NCBI GenBank assembly: GCA_938049795.1
Contig: CALLCD010000025.1
Span: 1 to 7,269, forward strand
Direction of reading: 5' to 3'
From: an uncultured Hyphomonadaceae bacterium
Lineage (GTDB): Bacteria; Pseudomonadota; Alphaproteobacteria; Caulobacterales; Hyphomonadaceae
Length of the DNA stretch: 7,269 bases
Shown: positions 6,558 to 7,269 of the stretch, piece by piece
Layout of the letters: the number at the start of each line of letters is the position of its first letter
How positions within the stretch are numbered: the first letter of the stretch is position 1
Position numbers and translations under genes: made by a program
The notes under the pieces: model-generated
Database searches by the model: none
What the model was told of the DNA's origin: nothing
What the model saw: only the letters and a program-made list of their open reading frames with translations

Positions 6558-7269
6558 CTGTGCCTTCCGTAACAGGGGCGGTGGTGCCCAATGCGCCCAG
6601 TGCCATCAAGGCACGCTCTTCTTCGGTCAGGTCCATTTCTTCGGTCAGTTGGTCTGCGGCCATTTTCGCCTGCAATTCGTCGAGCACCTCCTGCTCGATC
6701 CAGCCCGCAATGATCCGCGCTTTCATAATGAAAATCTGCGCGTCATCCTTGCGCATCGAGCCTTTTTTCAGAATGCCGTCGATAAAGACAGGCTTGCCAT
6801 CGGGCCCGGGTTCGCGCCAGCCGGTGATGTCATCAGGCACAAGCCCGGCCACATCATCGACCGTCTTGATCTCGTTCTCGCCAAGCTTGACCGCAAAGCC
6901 GGGCGTCATGCCCTCAAGCTCCATCACGGCGTCCTCAACCCCAAGCTCCTTGCGGCGCGCATCCTGTTCGGCGGCAAGCTTTTCGAGATAATCCTGCCCA
7001 CGCGCCTGAATCTCGGCGGCGACATCCTCGTCAAAGCCTTCGATCTGCATGAAGTCTTCCGGTGAGACATAGGCAATTTCTTCCACCGTCTCGAAGCCTT
7101 CAGAGGCGAGCAATTGGGCCAGCGTCTCGTCCGCATCAAGCGCCTTCATGAACAGATTTGTCCGCTCGATAAACTCGCGCTGATAGCGTTCGGAATCCTG
7201 GCTCTCGGTGACCAGATCAATCTGCCAGCCGGTCAGCTGCGAGGCGAGGCGGACATTTTGCCCGCGCCG
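6532..7269 (-). CDS. nusA: Transcription termination/antitermination factor NusA, C-terminal part (5' end outside window)
   Basis: NusA binds RNA polymerase and nascent RNA and controls pausing, termination and antitermination. The frame is open to the window edge, so only the last 245 residues are seen. They begin with RRGQNVRLASQLTGW, the end of the second KH domain, whose GRRGQN motif is diagnostic. Two C-terminal helix-hairpin-helix acidic repeats follow. The first has EGFETVEEIAYVSPEDFMQI and the second LEGMTPGFAVKLGENEIKTV, the latter carrying a loop TGWREPGPDGKPVF of the kind I recall from alphaproteobacterial NusA. The protein ends in an acidic tail (DDAAPETE). An internal ATG at 7149 is not the start, because the KH2 motif upstream is in the same frame. 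It is the first visible gene of the operon and overlaps the next by 26 bases. Confidence 0.95.
   Translation of the reverse strand, partial: RRGQNVRLASQLTGWQIDLVTESQDSERYQREFIERTNLFMKALDADETLAQLLASEGFETVEEIAYVSPEDFMQIEGFDEDVAAEIQARGQDYLEKLAAEQDARRKELGVEDAVMELEGMTPGFAVKLGENEIKTVDDVAGLVPDDITGWREPGPDGKPVFIDGILKKGSMRKDDAQIFIMKARIIAGWIEQEVLDELQAKMAADQLTEEMDLTEEERALMALGALGTTAPVTEGTDDAAPETE
6563..6568 (-). promoter_or_regulatory. Ribosome binding site of the YlxR/L7Ae gene, inside nusA
   Basis: GGAAGG on the minus strand lies 5 bases before ATG 6557 and within the nusA coding end. It supports a genuine 26-base gene overlap rather than a later start. Confidence 0.7.

Overview
The window looks like a chromosomal segment from an alphaproteobacterium. 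It is moderately GC-rich. Its main block is the NusA/IF-2 operon, read on the minus strand from right to left, and it carries a fused YlxR-L7Ae protein of the kind common in Alphaproteobacteria. A marine, Hyphomonas-like lineage is possible, but that is only an impression from the protein sequences. I see no mobile element, CRISPR array, tRNA or rRNA.

Right to left on the minus strand: the 3' part of nusA (cut by the window edge), a YlxR/L7Ae-type RNA-binding protein gene overlapping nusA by 26 bases, full-length infB, a small two-helix membrane protein gene with a YcxB-like domain, rbfA, and a nitroreductase-family gene whose start overlaps the rbfA stop as ATGA. The tight spacing (overlaps, or gaps of 12 to 46 bases) points to one transcript. 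The first five products cover transcription elongation and antitermination, RNA binding, translation initiation, an unknown membrane role and 30S maturation. The last is a flavoenzyme resembling iodotyrosine deiodinase, and it occupies the place where truB often follows rbfA. The operon promoter lies outside the window.

After a gap of about 130 bases comes a separate minus-strand gene for a Rieske non-heme iron oxygenase alpha subunit. It has lower GC in places, and a perfect 6-bp inverted repeat sits just ahead of its best-supported start. No ferredoxin or reductase partner is visible. At the far left, converging on the Rieske gene, is the 3' end of a plus-strand gene that looks like a class I SAM-dependent methyltransferase of the leucine carboxyl methyltransferase type.

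Most of the window is ordinary housekeeping sequence. The parts worth a second look are the deiodinase-like protein with its apparent lid triad, its coupling to rbfA, the membrane gene between infB and rbfA, the Rieske palindrome, and a pair of look-alike stem-loops in front of infB.
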